64,000 nucleotides of DNA. Source: Brachypodius melanocephalos (lineage: Eukaryota > Chordata > Aves > Passeriformes > Pycnonotidae). Position numbers and translations under genes: made by a program. The DNA lies in assembly GCA_013398615.1 (NCBI GenBank), contig VZSR01001854.1, forward strand, positions 8,693,053 through 8,757,052, in the 5' to 3' direction. The notes beneath the pieces were generated by a model, which was not told the DNA's origin, did no database searches, and saw only the letters and a program-made list of their open reading frames with translations. Of the stretch, positions 40,794 through 52,800 are shown one piece after another (the stretch's first letter is position 1; the number at the start of each line of letters is the position of its first letter).

Positions 40794-40876
40794 TCAAACC
40801 TGCATCTCAGAAGTGCTGATGAGGCCCAGTGCTTTGGCTTCTTCTGGTGTTAGCCCACTCTTTAGTGTCCTTCTCA
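40794..40876 (-). CDS. FHOD3: FHOD3 terminal coding exon, DAD helix and stop codon
   Basis: After the acceptor CATGACTGTGCAG, 83 nt complete the split Leu codon and encode RRTLKSGLTPEEAKALGL and then ISTSEMQV, ending in TGA at 40794-40796. Joined to the previous exon this gives RKS-L-RRTLKSGL, the hallmark FHOD autoregulatory segment. FHOD1, as I recall it, ends with a similar RRTLKSGL followed by a different tail ending in LEV, whereas TPEEA(K/R)ALGL followed by TSE(M/L)Q(V/L) matches my recollection of FHOD3; this is the strongest single reason for the FHOD3 assignment. FHOD3 is an actin-assembling formin of sarcomeres and other actin structures. The exon lies about 14.2 kb from the preceding one, and its polypyrimidine region is extended by a long T/G-rich tract at 40908-40943. 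Confidence 0.95.
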
Positions 40877-40907
40877 CTGCACAGTCATGAATTCCAAAAG
40901 CAGACAA

Positions 40908-40943
40908 AACCAAAAAAACCCAAACAAAACAAAACAAAAGACA
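40908..40943. repeat. AAAAC/AAACC-rich tract next to FHOD3 last-exon acceptor
   Basis: The plus strand shows AAAACCAAAAAAACCCAAACAAAAC-type units; on the gene's sense strand this is T/G-rich and lies about 30-70 nt upstream of the last exon's AG, overlapping the branch-point and polypyrimidine zone. Confidence 0.85.
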
Positions 40944-43042
40944 ACAAAGAAAATGCAAACAGTTAGAATCAATAATTACACAAGACTTTCAGCTGCAAAA
41001 ACCCCTGTTAACATGCAAGTTCAATTAAATCAAAAGTTGCTATCTATTTAGAGCCTCAAGTTCAGAAACACTGAGTAATGCCCTATGGCAAATTTATGGG
41101 AGCATCAACAGCAACTCCAAACAATCAGGCAAAAATACACGTGTCATTTGACATTTAGTCAATAAAAGGTTTTAAGGAAAAAATACCCCAGCTTTTTAAG
41201 ACCTTTTTTTTCTCTGAAACTGTATCAGTTAATTTTCAGTCCATAAAAAGTATCATCTACCCTATTATTTTATAATTTCTTAAGAATTTTGAAAAGGAGC
41301 TTTGGAATCTTTACAGGGATCTATTGAATTTATCACTATGAAATCCTTTGAGGCTCTTTAAATGTGTAAAACCCTCCCTCTCAAAGTTAAAAGACTACAA
41401 ATGTGACTATAGTTGATCAAAATCATTAAAACTACTGTTTCCATACATACTCCCCTTTCTTTTGTAATTCCCCCATCCTAGTTTCATTTGTGTCATCTTT
41501 GCTATTGGTAGTCTGCAGCATTTTAGCTGAATTTAAATGATAAATCTAAGCCAAAATCTTATTCCTTAATTTTCCATAGAGTGTTCTGAACACTAGCCCT
41601 GAGGAGAGTTTTAAAATTTGTGATTGCCTTTTTTATTCAGAAACAAGTGTGTGACTGCACACACTGAGCATCAGTGTCCTCCCAGTTTTACTGGTGCTAT
41701 GATTTTCAGGTGGATGGGCTTTAATTCAAGACACAAGTGGGGTGTTCACACTTTAATGTTCCTCAAGTACAAAATGCACACCAAGAAATTCAAGCTGCAT
41801 GCAAAGCATTAACAGTGACTTCATACTGAATAGAATATATTTGGAGCCTTGGAACAGTGAACTCTAGAGGAAACTAATCTTAGAGAAACCAATTGCAAAG
41901 AGTGGTCAAGGAGTTTTTGCATCATTTAGCACAATTAAGATCTCTCATTTACTGAGATATTCAGTCCTTGTAACTGAAACTGGGTGGTCACACTCAAGGG
42001 CTGAGCAGGAGTGAGAGGAGGGAATGGATTGGCAGAGAAAACAAGTGGATAAGATAAAGGAAGAGTATGTTGTATCTGGACATTTGATACCATGCAGGTT
42101 GAATGAATGGGATCTATGTTTGATTGTCAAACCACCTTCACCAGTTACTGAGGTTAATCAAATGAGTTGGGAATGCCACATTTCCAGGTCCTCCATTATC
42201 AAACCTTTACTCAAAACCTTTTTTCAAAGCTCACTCCTTTCTCCCAGATTATTTGTATTATTAAACACCACCAGGGGTCTGCATGAAAGCCTTTTAGGAT
42301 ACCCAGTTTTTCCTACAGTATCGATCAGCAACATCTTCCAAGTTTACCAATACTTAGCTTAAAGCACTGCAAGGTTAAATGAAACTGACAAAGTTAAGCT
42401 TAAGAAAGACCAAAAAATATAACCAGAAGAGAAATAAACTTCAGAAGACTCTCTTAACTCCTTGGTGAAGAATATCCAACTGGACTTTTGAGTCAGTTCT
42501 CATCACTGGCACTCTTTCTGGCTTCTCAGATTTGATATCCAAAATGTCCATGGTGACAAGTGTTAATTACTAGACATATGCTGTGGAATACCTTAGGATC
42601 TTAAGGTTTCAATGAATCACGCAATGCTTATTTCTGTATCAAAAGGAACTGTATCAGGAGCAGAAGAAAAAAATCCAAGAAAGCTGCAGTAGAAACATTC
42701 CTGTCATATTAAAACCAAACATTTCCCTGTGTATTTCACCTGCTTAGCTGCTTGCACTGCCTCTCTCCTGAATGCTTTTTTCTTTATTCTCTGTAACAAC
42801 AACAGCCAAACATGGACTGTAGCTTGTTTGGCCACCAGACAATAGTGTCATGCCAAAAAATACAGGGGACCAAACTTTCCCAGGGTTGACTGTCTATATG
42901 GCATTACATCTTCCCACTGATGCAAAAGAGAACTGGAAAACCATATATGGAACCCATTTCCACGTTTTTAGACACTTCTGCAGACGTGTCAAACCAAATG
43001 CATTCAGGACTGCTCTCACACATATCCCTGACCCTCTCAGAC

Positions 43043-43093
43043 CTCACTCACTCACTCACTCACTCACTCACTCACTCACTCACTCACTCACTC
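43043..43093. repeat. (CTCA)12 microsatellite
   Basis: Twelve uninterrupted CTCA units are followed by a partial one. It lies in the FHOD3 terminal intron and creates a spurious Ser-Leu-Thr-His repeat ORF. Confidence 0.97.
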
Positions 43094-46000
43094 TTTCAAA
43101 CTGAGCACAGTAACTGCTGTAAAACAAAGCTATTTTTCCTTGTCAGACAGGAAGAGAACAGATTGTTATTCCTGTTTGTAAACAGGAATTTCACAGGAAC
43201 ACATGTACTTTGCCAAGACTGGTTAGGTATCGGACTAAGCCAAATTCTGCTCTTATTTATGATAAGATAAATATAGAACAATCTTCTTTGGGTCAGTACA
43301 ACTGTTACTGCACAAATAATTGAGCTGAGACTCTATCTAAAAACTGAAAGGAAAATAGTGCCTCTGTAACTTCTACCAAGCAGAACATAGCTGTTTAAAT
43401 TCTTCCATCAGCCTGAGTAAGAGAATTACTAGTTTACTAGGAAAAGCCAAATGGATCTACAATAACATACAGGTTTCTTTGAAGAAAACTATAGGAGCTT
43501 ATATACAGAAACCATAATTAGGAGTTAAAATACCATCTTCAGTAGAAACCATCTTCATGGAAAAAGAAGTAATCTTCTTTATGTTAACCAAGTGTAAGTC
43601 TCTGAATCTCCAGATGCCTACCTAACAAACATACTAAAGTATTACACTGACATCCTTCTGTATTAACCCTTTGATGACTGAAGACAACAAATCCTGTATG
43701 TAGCAGGTGGTAAAGACGAGTGCCCTGTTCTTGGTTTGCTGTATGATTCCCAAAAGAAGTCTGGAGACCAACCCCAGACTTGTATTTTTTGTGCCACTGA
43801 AAAAACAAGTAGGAATGACAATACTCAATGAATTGCTGGGACATACACAGCTGTAATTAAACAAAATATCTCTCGGTTCTAACTTAGCTCTCCTTCAATA
43901 CAGAGAATGATAACTTGGGTTTAAAATATTACAGTGACTTAAGGTATTAATGCCAGCAAGAAAAAGAAAAAAAAGAGATAAAAAGAGCTCCAAACAATGC
44001 AGGACTTTGGTGGTCATAATGAGATTGTCAAGAAAATGATAAAAAGTGAAGATGTGAAGAATATTTTCAGAGACAGAATGATTCCCATGAAAACTGATGG
44101 CAGCTGACTTGTATAAACCAAGCATGTGAGGCCAAATACTGTAATATACTGTGGCTACTGGCAAGATTAAAGCTGTCCACCATCAGTAGGCCACTGGAAG
44201 GGTAACAGCTGACAGAATCATGGTCCAGACTCAAATGAGGGAATTCTTAACCCTATAATGCAACAGGCCAGTCTGACACAAACAAAGCCTAGTGAAATTT
44301 AGTGCTTGAAGTATTATGTACTTAGGCAGATTAAAGTAGTTTAAAAAAGGGTCTCTTTATATAAAAATTGTATCAAATATGCACAAATTACAGTACATTT
44401 CCTCATCTGAAGATACAGTGGATGGACGCAGCATACACAGTAACACAAGTTCCAGCTCCACTATTCTCTGCACTGACTTGTTGAATATGGAGGCTTGTGG
44501 GTGATGAAACCAGGAGAAAGCTGAGTTATCTACAGGAGCAAAAACTGCTGTGGGAGGTGCGTGAACCTTGTCTTGACATTCTGTTACACAGATGTCCTCA
44601 GTCATTTGTCTATTTCCTCATAAAGCTTGGTAGGGTTCCTCTACCTTAGGTCATGAACATGTTCTGTCATCAGAACTGAATGCAGGGAGATATTTTCTTT
44701 CCATGTTTTATAGACAATGCAAAATTACATTTCTCAACCGAGGTCTTCACTCTCCCTGCTTCACTGAACTTTGTCATGTCTCTAACTGGACTAGACATAA
44801 TATCTTGGCTTGTAAAACTCTTGGCCTGCTGCAGATCACATTAAACTGAGTTATGGAATGTATTTTGGAGGCAGTGACAATAAAAATAAGACTTTCAAAT
44901 GACCTTTTAGGTTCTTCAAGCAATTTTAAAAACATTTGCTATAGAAACATAACATAGAGAGAAAATAACTTTTACTCTTGTCACAAGCAAAGCCTGCTGA
45001 GATCCCATAACCAAGAAATTAAATGTTTTTTTTCTAGGGTTAGAGGGTATGATATTCTTTGCTAATCATGAAATCTAGAATTCTATTTGATATCCTGGCA
45101 GAATGCAGTGTGCTTATGATGAACTCAATGAATTTGACTCTGCCTGTTGGGTTAAAATCTACAGAGATATACAGCCCTCGCACTATGCTGGAAAAGTTTT
45201 TTTTTTAAAAAAAAATCCTGAAGCATAGCTTTAACAGAGAATATAATTATCTAGGGTTTAGTTTTTTTAAAGAGCAAATAGCACTTCTAATTTCCTCTCT
45301 CCCTACCCTTTTTATTATTTTTTTTTAAGATTTAACAGACAGTAAAGATCAGTCTGGTTGGCGCCATTTATTCTTGCATTTGCAATGGCTTTTGGCATAT
45401 GTGTCTACGTTTGTGTGAGTCACTTATAAGGCAGAATAGATGTGACCATTCTCCTGCTCAGGCAGTCACAGCATGAGTGCCATTCTTGCCACAAAGATGT
45501 GGCAGCCACAGAACTTTCCCTCAGTCCTGACTGCAAAGGTAAAGCAGCTGCAAGTTGCTGATATGAACAAAGAAAATTCCATGTGGCTGTAAATTACACA
45601 GTGAGGACATCAGGAAGGGCAGATTATAAGAGACAATACAGGCCAGCTCCATCTCATTTCATTTAATGTATCTTAGGGTTTTTTTTTTCCCTTAACTATC
45701 CACATCCAGCATGCACACTTAGTCTATGTTCTCATATATTTACATTTAACATATTGTCTTGGACTTTATTATAGTGAGTCCAGCAATGGCAATTTGCAAC
45801 TCAAAAGTTCAGTCCAGACAGCCTTGCTCATACTTTCTTATTTTAATTCTTGTCATATTTTTATGCCACTATCTATGTAAGTTATGTTTAATTATGCACA
45901 TATCATTGCTTAATATGGGTAGGCCTAAATGCTTAATAGAAATACTATAACATTATGTGTAGGTGTAGGGGTTTTCTTACAGAGATTTGTAGATGAACCT

Positions 46001-47125
46001 TTGGTGTATATCATACACTTCTCTGAAGAAGTACAGACAACTGAAATATGGTCTTTGTCTGGGTCAGCCACATAGAAAGCTCTCAGAACCAACATATTAT
46101 CATGTACTATTATTATGCAGCTTTGCTTTTAGTCCTGTCAGTGCTTCATAGATGGCACAAGTCTCTCCTAACAAGAAATTTGGTAGGTCACTACCACATC
46201 TGGGTGAAACTTACGGTGGCTGTGACATAAAAAGGAGTCTAGCAGCAGGAAAGGACAAACTGGCACTTCATAAGGAAAGCTAGATTTGTTTTTCATCTCC
46301 AGGTGGCTTGTGCTATTAGGGAACAGAAATTAACATTGCTTTAGAGAACCTGGACTGCATGAAGAGCATATGTGTTTTCAAAGTAATATTTAACATGTAG
46401 TTGCAACTGTTTAAGTTAGCAACTTTACATATTTCACAGATCATCATTTACACGGTCCCAAAAGTAGAGCAGAAAAGACTTAACTCCTTCCTTGAAAGCC
46501 TTCTATGACAAAATCCCCTTAATTTATATGAATTCCACTATGAAGAGTTACTACTAAAAGCAATCCTGCTGCCACCTCTTTCATAATTTCTCCCACTTAA
46601 CTTCACCAGTCAGAAGTGATTTCACTAATAATAGGTAAAGCATCAAGGGTATAAAGCTCACCAGCAACCAAGGCTGCATGACTGAGTACATAGTGAGGCA
46701 TGACTGAGTCATTATACACTGTTTTCAAGACCAGACTATGCATTAGCACTGCACAGGTTGGAAAAAGACAGGATATGGGATACAAAAGTAAATCATCTAA
46801 TGTAAGTGCTTAAGGCCTGCAGCCTTTACCTTTCACTTGGAATTTTAAAATGACCCACTAAGGGGGTTTATGAGGCTCTGAACACAGTGATGTCTCTTAG
46901 AGACTGAGCTGGCAGAGGAGTGTGACCAAGCTTGAGTGCCTGGGCTCTGCAGAATGCAAATTAATTATTGCCATTAGGAATCCACGTTGGGAAATAAAAC
47001 AGTAAAAGGCATCCTCTCTATGAGCCCATCAGAAGAAAATAACTGTGATCAGAACAAACTTTTGAATTCACTAATCAGATGGTGTTATTCTGCCTAGAGA
47101 AAGCCATATATATATTAAATTTTAC

Positions 47126-47156
<31 letters not shown>
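47126..47156. repeat. (AT)n dinucleotide repeat
   Basis: About 12 uninterrupted AT units, then CATATA, directly next to a CpG-rich patch in the FHOD3 terminal intron. Confidence 0.95.
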
Positions 47157-47157
<1 letters not shown>

Positions 47158-47164
47158 TTTCTTG

Positions 47165-47515
47165 GCCGTCGTTCTGGGGCAAGATAAATGCAAAATAGCT
47201 TTTTGTGAAACACTTTTGCTCATCTTCTAAGGGAGATGTCCCTCCAAACGCTTCTGGCACTCGTGTCCAAGCCAACCCCTGCCTTCCCCGCTCCTCCTGC
47301 GAATGTCCTTGGTGGCAGCAGAGGGCTCCCTTTGGCAGCTGTGGCAGCGCCATGCTCTGCAAAGCCACACAGGAGATCGTGTTTGTTCGCTGCACTTCTG
47401 CAGAAAGGCAGCGTGAAACGCCGCCCTGCATCTCTCTGCCTTCTCTCGTTCCCAGATAAACTGCTTTCCTCAAGAACTCAGTGATTTTGCCGGCCAGCAA
47501 CTCACTGCCGCCGAG
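47165..47515. other. CpG-rich patch in FHOD3 terminal intron
   Basis: About 16 CpG dinucleotides are visible by eye in 350 bp, against very few in the surrounding kilobases, with high GC. Both strands are open here (minus 47500-47075, plus 47205-47484), which is expected of GC-rich sequence. It could be a small CpG island, an intragenic promoter or enhancer, or a decayed GC-rich insertion. No protein is recognised. Confidence 0.5.
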
Positions 47516-49324
47516 TTCTTACTAGGATGCTGAAAGACATGATCTTCCAGGAAGGAAGGATGATGAAAATAAAAGAACACATTACTGACCGGAGAAAAAT
47601 TTGCAAGTTAGTTTAATACCAAGAGAAAGCAAACAAAATACATATTCTATCAACTTTGGATTAATGGTGTGCAACTCAACTATCCATATTTTTTAAATTA
47701 CTTAAAACCTAGGTATTCTACTTTTGGGAATGAATCCTGTAACAAGAATTCAGAAGCCTTTACCTTTAAAACACATCAATTAAAATGAAATCAGAGGGTG
47801 ACATAGATGAATTCACTGATGCAGTGAATGGCAAACTGACAAAAGTGAAAACAACAGTTTGTATCTCCTGTAAGATGCAAACAAATGAAGTAAAGTTCTT
47901 TCTTCTTTTGACAGAACCACAGCTGAAAAACTGTGTACCATAATGGTACTTATATAGAAAATGTCATTGCCATTATGCTGTGATCAAGGAACAGGAATGC
48001 CTTTTTTTCTGCATATAGTACTGATAGCATTTGCTCTTTATCAGCTGCTCATCTCCTGCCAGTTTCCCCTGCATTACCTTCAGCTTGCTCTCTCCTGAAA
48101 TTAAGGAAGTGCCACTTGGCTAAGAAGAGATGGCCAGGGAGATTCCAGTACCTGTAAGTCCTAGTCTAGAAGCCCATGGGAAGTTGCATTTGGTTATCCC
48201 AATGTTGGAGATGGAGCACAAGGATGGTCTGCCTGTGCTGTCAGATCCTGGGGGGACACTGGCTTCACCTGGACAGGCACTTAGTCCTCTGAGGTGACAG
48301 CTACTCTAAAACCACCTGGGACCACCCATCACAGCAGCAGTTTCCTCCTTGTTCCTACACCATGCCCTTTGCGCTTGGGTTGTAATGTGCATGTACATGT
48401 GAATGTCTGTGTACTGTTCATATCTCTCTTCTCCCTCTGAAGTGAAATAAACAGGGATAAAAGAGATGTAGTTTTTGTAAACATTGCATATTTAATTCTG
48501 ACTTCCCACATCAATGCAATGACTTCTTGCCTCTTTTTCAGTTGCCGTATTACAACAATGTTGCTCAGTTTTAAACAAATACTGCAATCCACAAAATATC
48601 TAATAGTTGTACAGGAATCTGACATAAAGTTAAAGAATGTACATATTCATGCAGGCTAGGATAATTTGTTATGTGACTTCTATTAAAAAAAAAAAAAGTT
48701 GTTTCAATCAGAAAGTTTGAGTCTACGAGCCCCCAAAGAAATAATTTCTATCAGAATAATGCTCATTTTAGAAATGACTCACAGACTCCTCTAAAATAGT
48801 GAGTGGAAAATGAATTTAAGACTCTTTTACAACCAATTTTTACAACTAGATATTTAAACCAGCCTTTTAAAAACTCTTTTGTTCTGAAGGCTACATGATG
48901 TAAAATTGTACAGGATGATTGCAAGTTCCCTCTGCAGTGCTAGGACCAGGCACTCTTGAACAAACCCTGAGGTATGAGAGGTACAGTCTGAAACTCATGG
49001 AGACTGCCAATAAAATACATGCAAAAAGTAGACTGTCTACCTCATCTGTCAAAATCAGGTATCTTAAAAGAAAGCTATTAAAAAACCCTGTAATACACAT
49101 TGTAAAGCAGAAATGGAACATTTACAAATAAATGTGTGCCAACTTAGAAATGGTATTGCTATCAACAATCACAATTATGTATGCCATCAATTACAATGGA
49201 CAAAGCTGAAAACATTGAGCCAGCTATTCAGCCTCAAAATCTAAATAAATTTATTACTATCAAAAGTCATGTAAGTCCCATGTAAGTCCTATGGGTTATG
49301 CAACTGACGGCCAATGTTATGTGA

Positions 49325-49420
49325 CAGGCAGGTATGGTGGTGCTTAGTCAAAGGCTGGACTTGATGAACCTTGGAGGCCTTTTCCAACCTGAATGATTCT
49401 ATGCTTCTGTGATTGTACCT
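49325..49420 (+). mobile_element. CR1 LINE 3'-end remnant
   Basis: The sequence contains the CR1 3' terminal signature: GGCTGGACTTGATGAACCTTGG, then AGGCCTTTTCCAACCTGAATGATTCTATG, then an imperfect TTCTGTGATT tail. Only about 100 bp remain, a severely 5'-truncated insertion in the FHOD3 terminal intron, antisense to the gene. Confidence 0.85.
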
Positions 49421-49787
49421 CTCCTGTTTGTTCTCCTACAACTGTTGATGTTGCCCTCTGGCCAAGATGAGATAGGGACTACAGAGACCTCACCCTGATC
49501 GGATACATCAATCTCTAGAGCTTACTGTGGTCAACTGTATTTATTATTAATTAATTCACTGTTATTAATAACTTAAATTAATTTGTTTTGGTATTATTCA
49601 TTGTAGATCATGGAGTTTTAATCTCCTACTTTTGCAAAGATGATGCCATCCTAAGGATGGAAGAATGTAATACTTAAAAGGCATCCAAGACTCAAGCTAT
49701 CTTGGAGATAGCCTTCCAAATGCCAGAGCTCTATGTGCATTATCACACTGTCCTAGGTTAAAATGTAGGATGTGCCCAAAGTATGTA

Positions 49788-49887
49788 NNNNNNNNNNNNN
49801 NNNNNNNNNNNNNNNNNNNNNNNNNNNNNNNNNNNNNNNNNNNNNNNNNNNNNNNNNNNNNNNNNNNNNNNNNNNNNNNNNNNNNNN
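49788..49887. other. Assembly gap (100 N) inside FHOD3 terminal intron
   Basis: This is exactly 100 N. It lies within the last FHOD3 intron, so hidden sequence, including an alternative exon, cannot be excluded. Confidence 0.98.
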
Positions 49888-52800
49888 TTGGCCTTTTGAA
49901 GGCTCAGTACTTTGTGTAGAAACAAACAGACTTTGATACTAAATACCATCAGTCATACATTTACTTTTTCTAAACACAAGAAATGGTTCCTAAATATGCA
50001 TCCCTAACTAGATTACTTTGCCCCGTACTCTAACTCCTGATAGGATCCAACTACTCAAATCCTAAATAATTAATTACAAATTCAAAGTAAAGTTTTTTGC
50101 CTTTAAAGCATTTTATATAATCTTTCTTCTTGCAAGGTTTTCATTTTTTTGAAGTATAATTTCCATTAACTCCTGCTTTTAGTCAGGCTATAAATACCAG
50201 AAGAACAGTCTCCCTCCTGGTATTTTGGCACTTCTGTACATTTTCAAAGCCAGAAAAAGTAAGTGGAGAGACATGAAACTGAAAAATAATGAAAATAACA
50301 AAGAAAATATGAAGAAAGAGTTCAATAACGCACCCTATGAATGCTCAAAAAAAATGCACCTTTGGATTCAAATAGTGCTCCATGTAGTATTTTGTTTGCT
50401 TACAACATATTTATTCCAAAGCAGCACTGCATGTGGTCCTAAAACTTGTCTAAAGCTGGTCTCCATGCCTGGTCCTTTGGCAGAGCTCCTTGCTCCATTT
50501 TAGCACCTGATGACACCAGGCTGATTCCTATTTCACTTTTACAGTATGAAATACCTGACCTAGGATGTTCTGTAGTTAAATTTAATCCACCACCCCTGAG
50601 TTTACTTGTCTAGGATTCAGGTAAACTTGACTCAATTCCTATCTCCACCTACATGAGTGGTGCCTCAGACCCATTTCTGCATCATGATTTGCAAGTATTT
50701 TTTACTCCCTGAAAGCCATTACACAAATAAATCAACAAATCCTTATGAGATGTTTCCATACCTCAAGGGTCTGTTACAGGGTGTATTATTAGGCTAACAC
50801 ATGATTTCAAAGCCTGATAAAAGAACAAAGCATTATCATGTCTCTCTCTTTTAAACATCATAAATCCGTTTGATCAAGTTATCTCACTCAAATATTAAAT
50901 TAAATTGTGGTTCAATCATTATGTGTTCCAAGCCTTCTTTTCTAACTCAAATCTAAAGCAGATTTTCCATTTTAATAAAATTTAAGAGTAATAGTAGTGT
51001 GTGCACAGACACAGAGACATTCTGAGATAAAACAATGTGTGAGAGAACAGCCTCTCAGTCTGCACCATCCCCATGCAGTGTCTCCAGCAGCTCCTGATAA
51101 AACCATCACTGTGCTACTCATCATCAAATACCAGTCACACCTGAGCCCTACATTATGGTTCATCACCCAGGGTCAGATGAAGATCTAGATGCAAACAGTG
51201 CTGCACACTCAAGCCAACTTTAAAGAGCTACTTCCTTATAAAGAAATAGCCCTGTTCGGCTAATTATTTCTAAGGAATTCGTAAGTGTTGCTCACAATTT
51301 CTAACCATTCATAAGTGTTGCCCAGCATATGTCAGAATCAGTGCAAATATCTTCCATATGCTTATTCATGTTTAATAAACTGCAGTATGATTTTTCCTGA
51401 TGCTGACTCATGGGAATTGTATCATTATCCTGAGACAGATCCATCCAGTTCCGTGAGAGCAACACAGAGATATCACTTCAGTAAGAGTCTAATCCTGAGA
51501 AGACTGATTTTCTCTTAAGGGACCTATATTTAAATGGACAGCCAGAATAAGAAAGAAAACAGTAATATCTTCCTATTTGCTATTATGGAGTTTTGGGGAG
51601 GCTCTTTAATTAAATATACACAAGTAAAAAATTTATCTAATGGATGATCCTGCTAGTCTTTATGAAGTTTGAAACATAAAATAGAGTGATTCTTAAAACT
51701 TTCTTATTCCAGCTTTCCCCTGCACTCATAATTTGTGAAGGCTTTCCTAAACTTACAGGAGAACCAGAAAATCCTAATTATATTATCTTTATTTCATTGC
51801 TAAGTTGAACATCTCCCTATGTTATAGAAAACCTTCTCACAGAAAGCTGCCCTTAGACTACAAGAACAGAAACAGTATATTTTCTACTTATTTTTTTATG
51901 CTTAATTTCAAACATTTAATCATTTAAACATGCTGAACTGACATCTCTAGCGGCTGGGGTCTATTTTCTTACACAAAAAAATATAAATGTAAGAGAAAAA
52001 AAGAATCAGCAGAAGCTTCCCATGGAAATTTCCTTTGAAGCTGTCTTTGAACAATTATGTCAAGGGGGTGACAGAGCATTTCAGTTTCTGCAGCTCATTC
52101 AGTCCTGTGGCTTTCTGATGAACAAATACAACTGCAATGTTATTTCCTCAGATACACTGCCACTCTAGTATATCTGGTAGGCAGGTCACTGAACACCTGT
52201 CATAAGGCAGTGACTTCCAGTTGATTACTGTGCTTCTAAATGACAAATTTTATCCTGAAAATCTTCCACTGTGTAAAGGTCTAGCACTGAATCTCTCCAG
52301 ATCATCACAGGAACTCAGTTGTTATGCACTTTCCTTGTACCTTAGATTTTTGTAATTCACTTCAGCTCCCACTGAATTTTCCTTCCTACTAGTCATATCT
52401 TGATTTATCAGTGAACCTTCCTATCTTCAACCAACAGATACAGACATTTCCATCTGTCTTTTGTTGGATGACTCCCTGCCTTATTCCTCCTCCCATTTTA
52501 TAGTTCTGAGGATTACCCTGAGCTTTCATCATTGTGCCCTAATCAAGCTCTCTCCATACCAGATACAGTCACACTGCTCAATAATCACAAAAGGTAAAAT
52601 GCTTCAAATTAATATGTCAAGATGTCTCATTTTCCCATTGCAACAACTTCCTGAATTTAACATAATGTTTTCCATAAACCTAGTTCTGCTTTCCCCTAGC
52701 TATAAATGACTTGAGTAATTAGTTTGGGTTTTTTTTTTTCATTTCACACTTCACTGTCTTTTTTATGGGAAAAAATCTCTTGCCCATGAGAACCTTCTGC

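Noticed and set aside
42850..43270. ORFs with THSLTHSLTHS repeats
   Set aside because: They are the direct translation of the CTCA microsatellite.
47075..47500. Minus-strand 141-codon ORF over the CpG patch, in the sense orientation of FHOD3
   Set aside because: Its C-terminus runs through the AT repeat (Ile-Tyr run), and the opposite strand is equally open; high GC removes stops. I kept the CpG patch as a finding, not the ORF.
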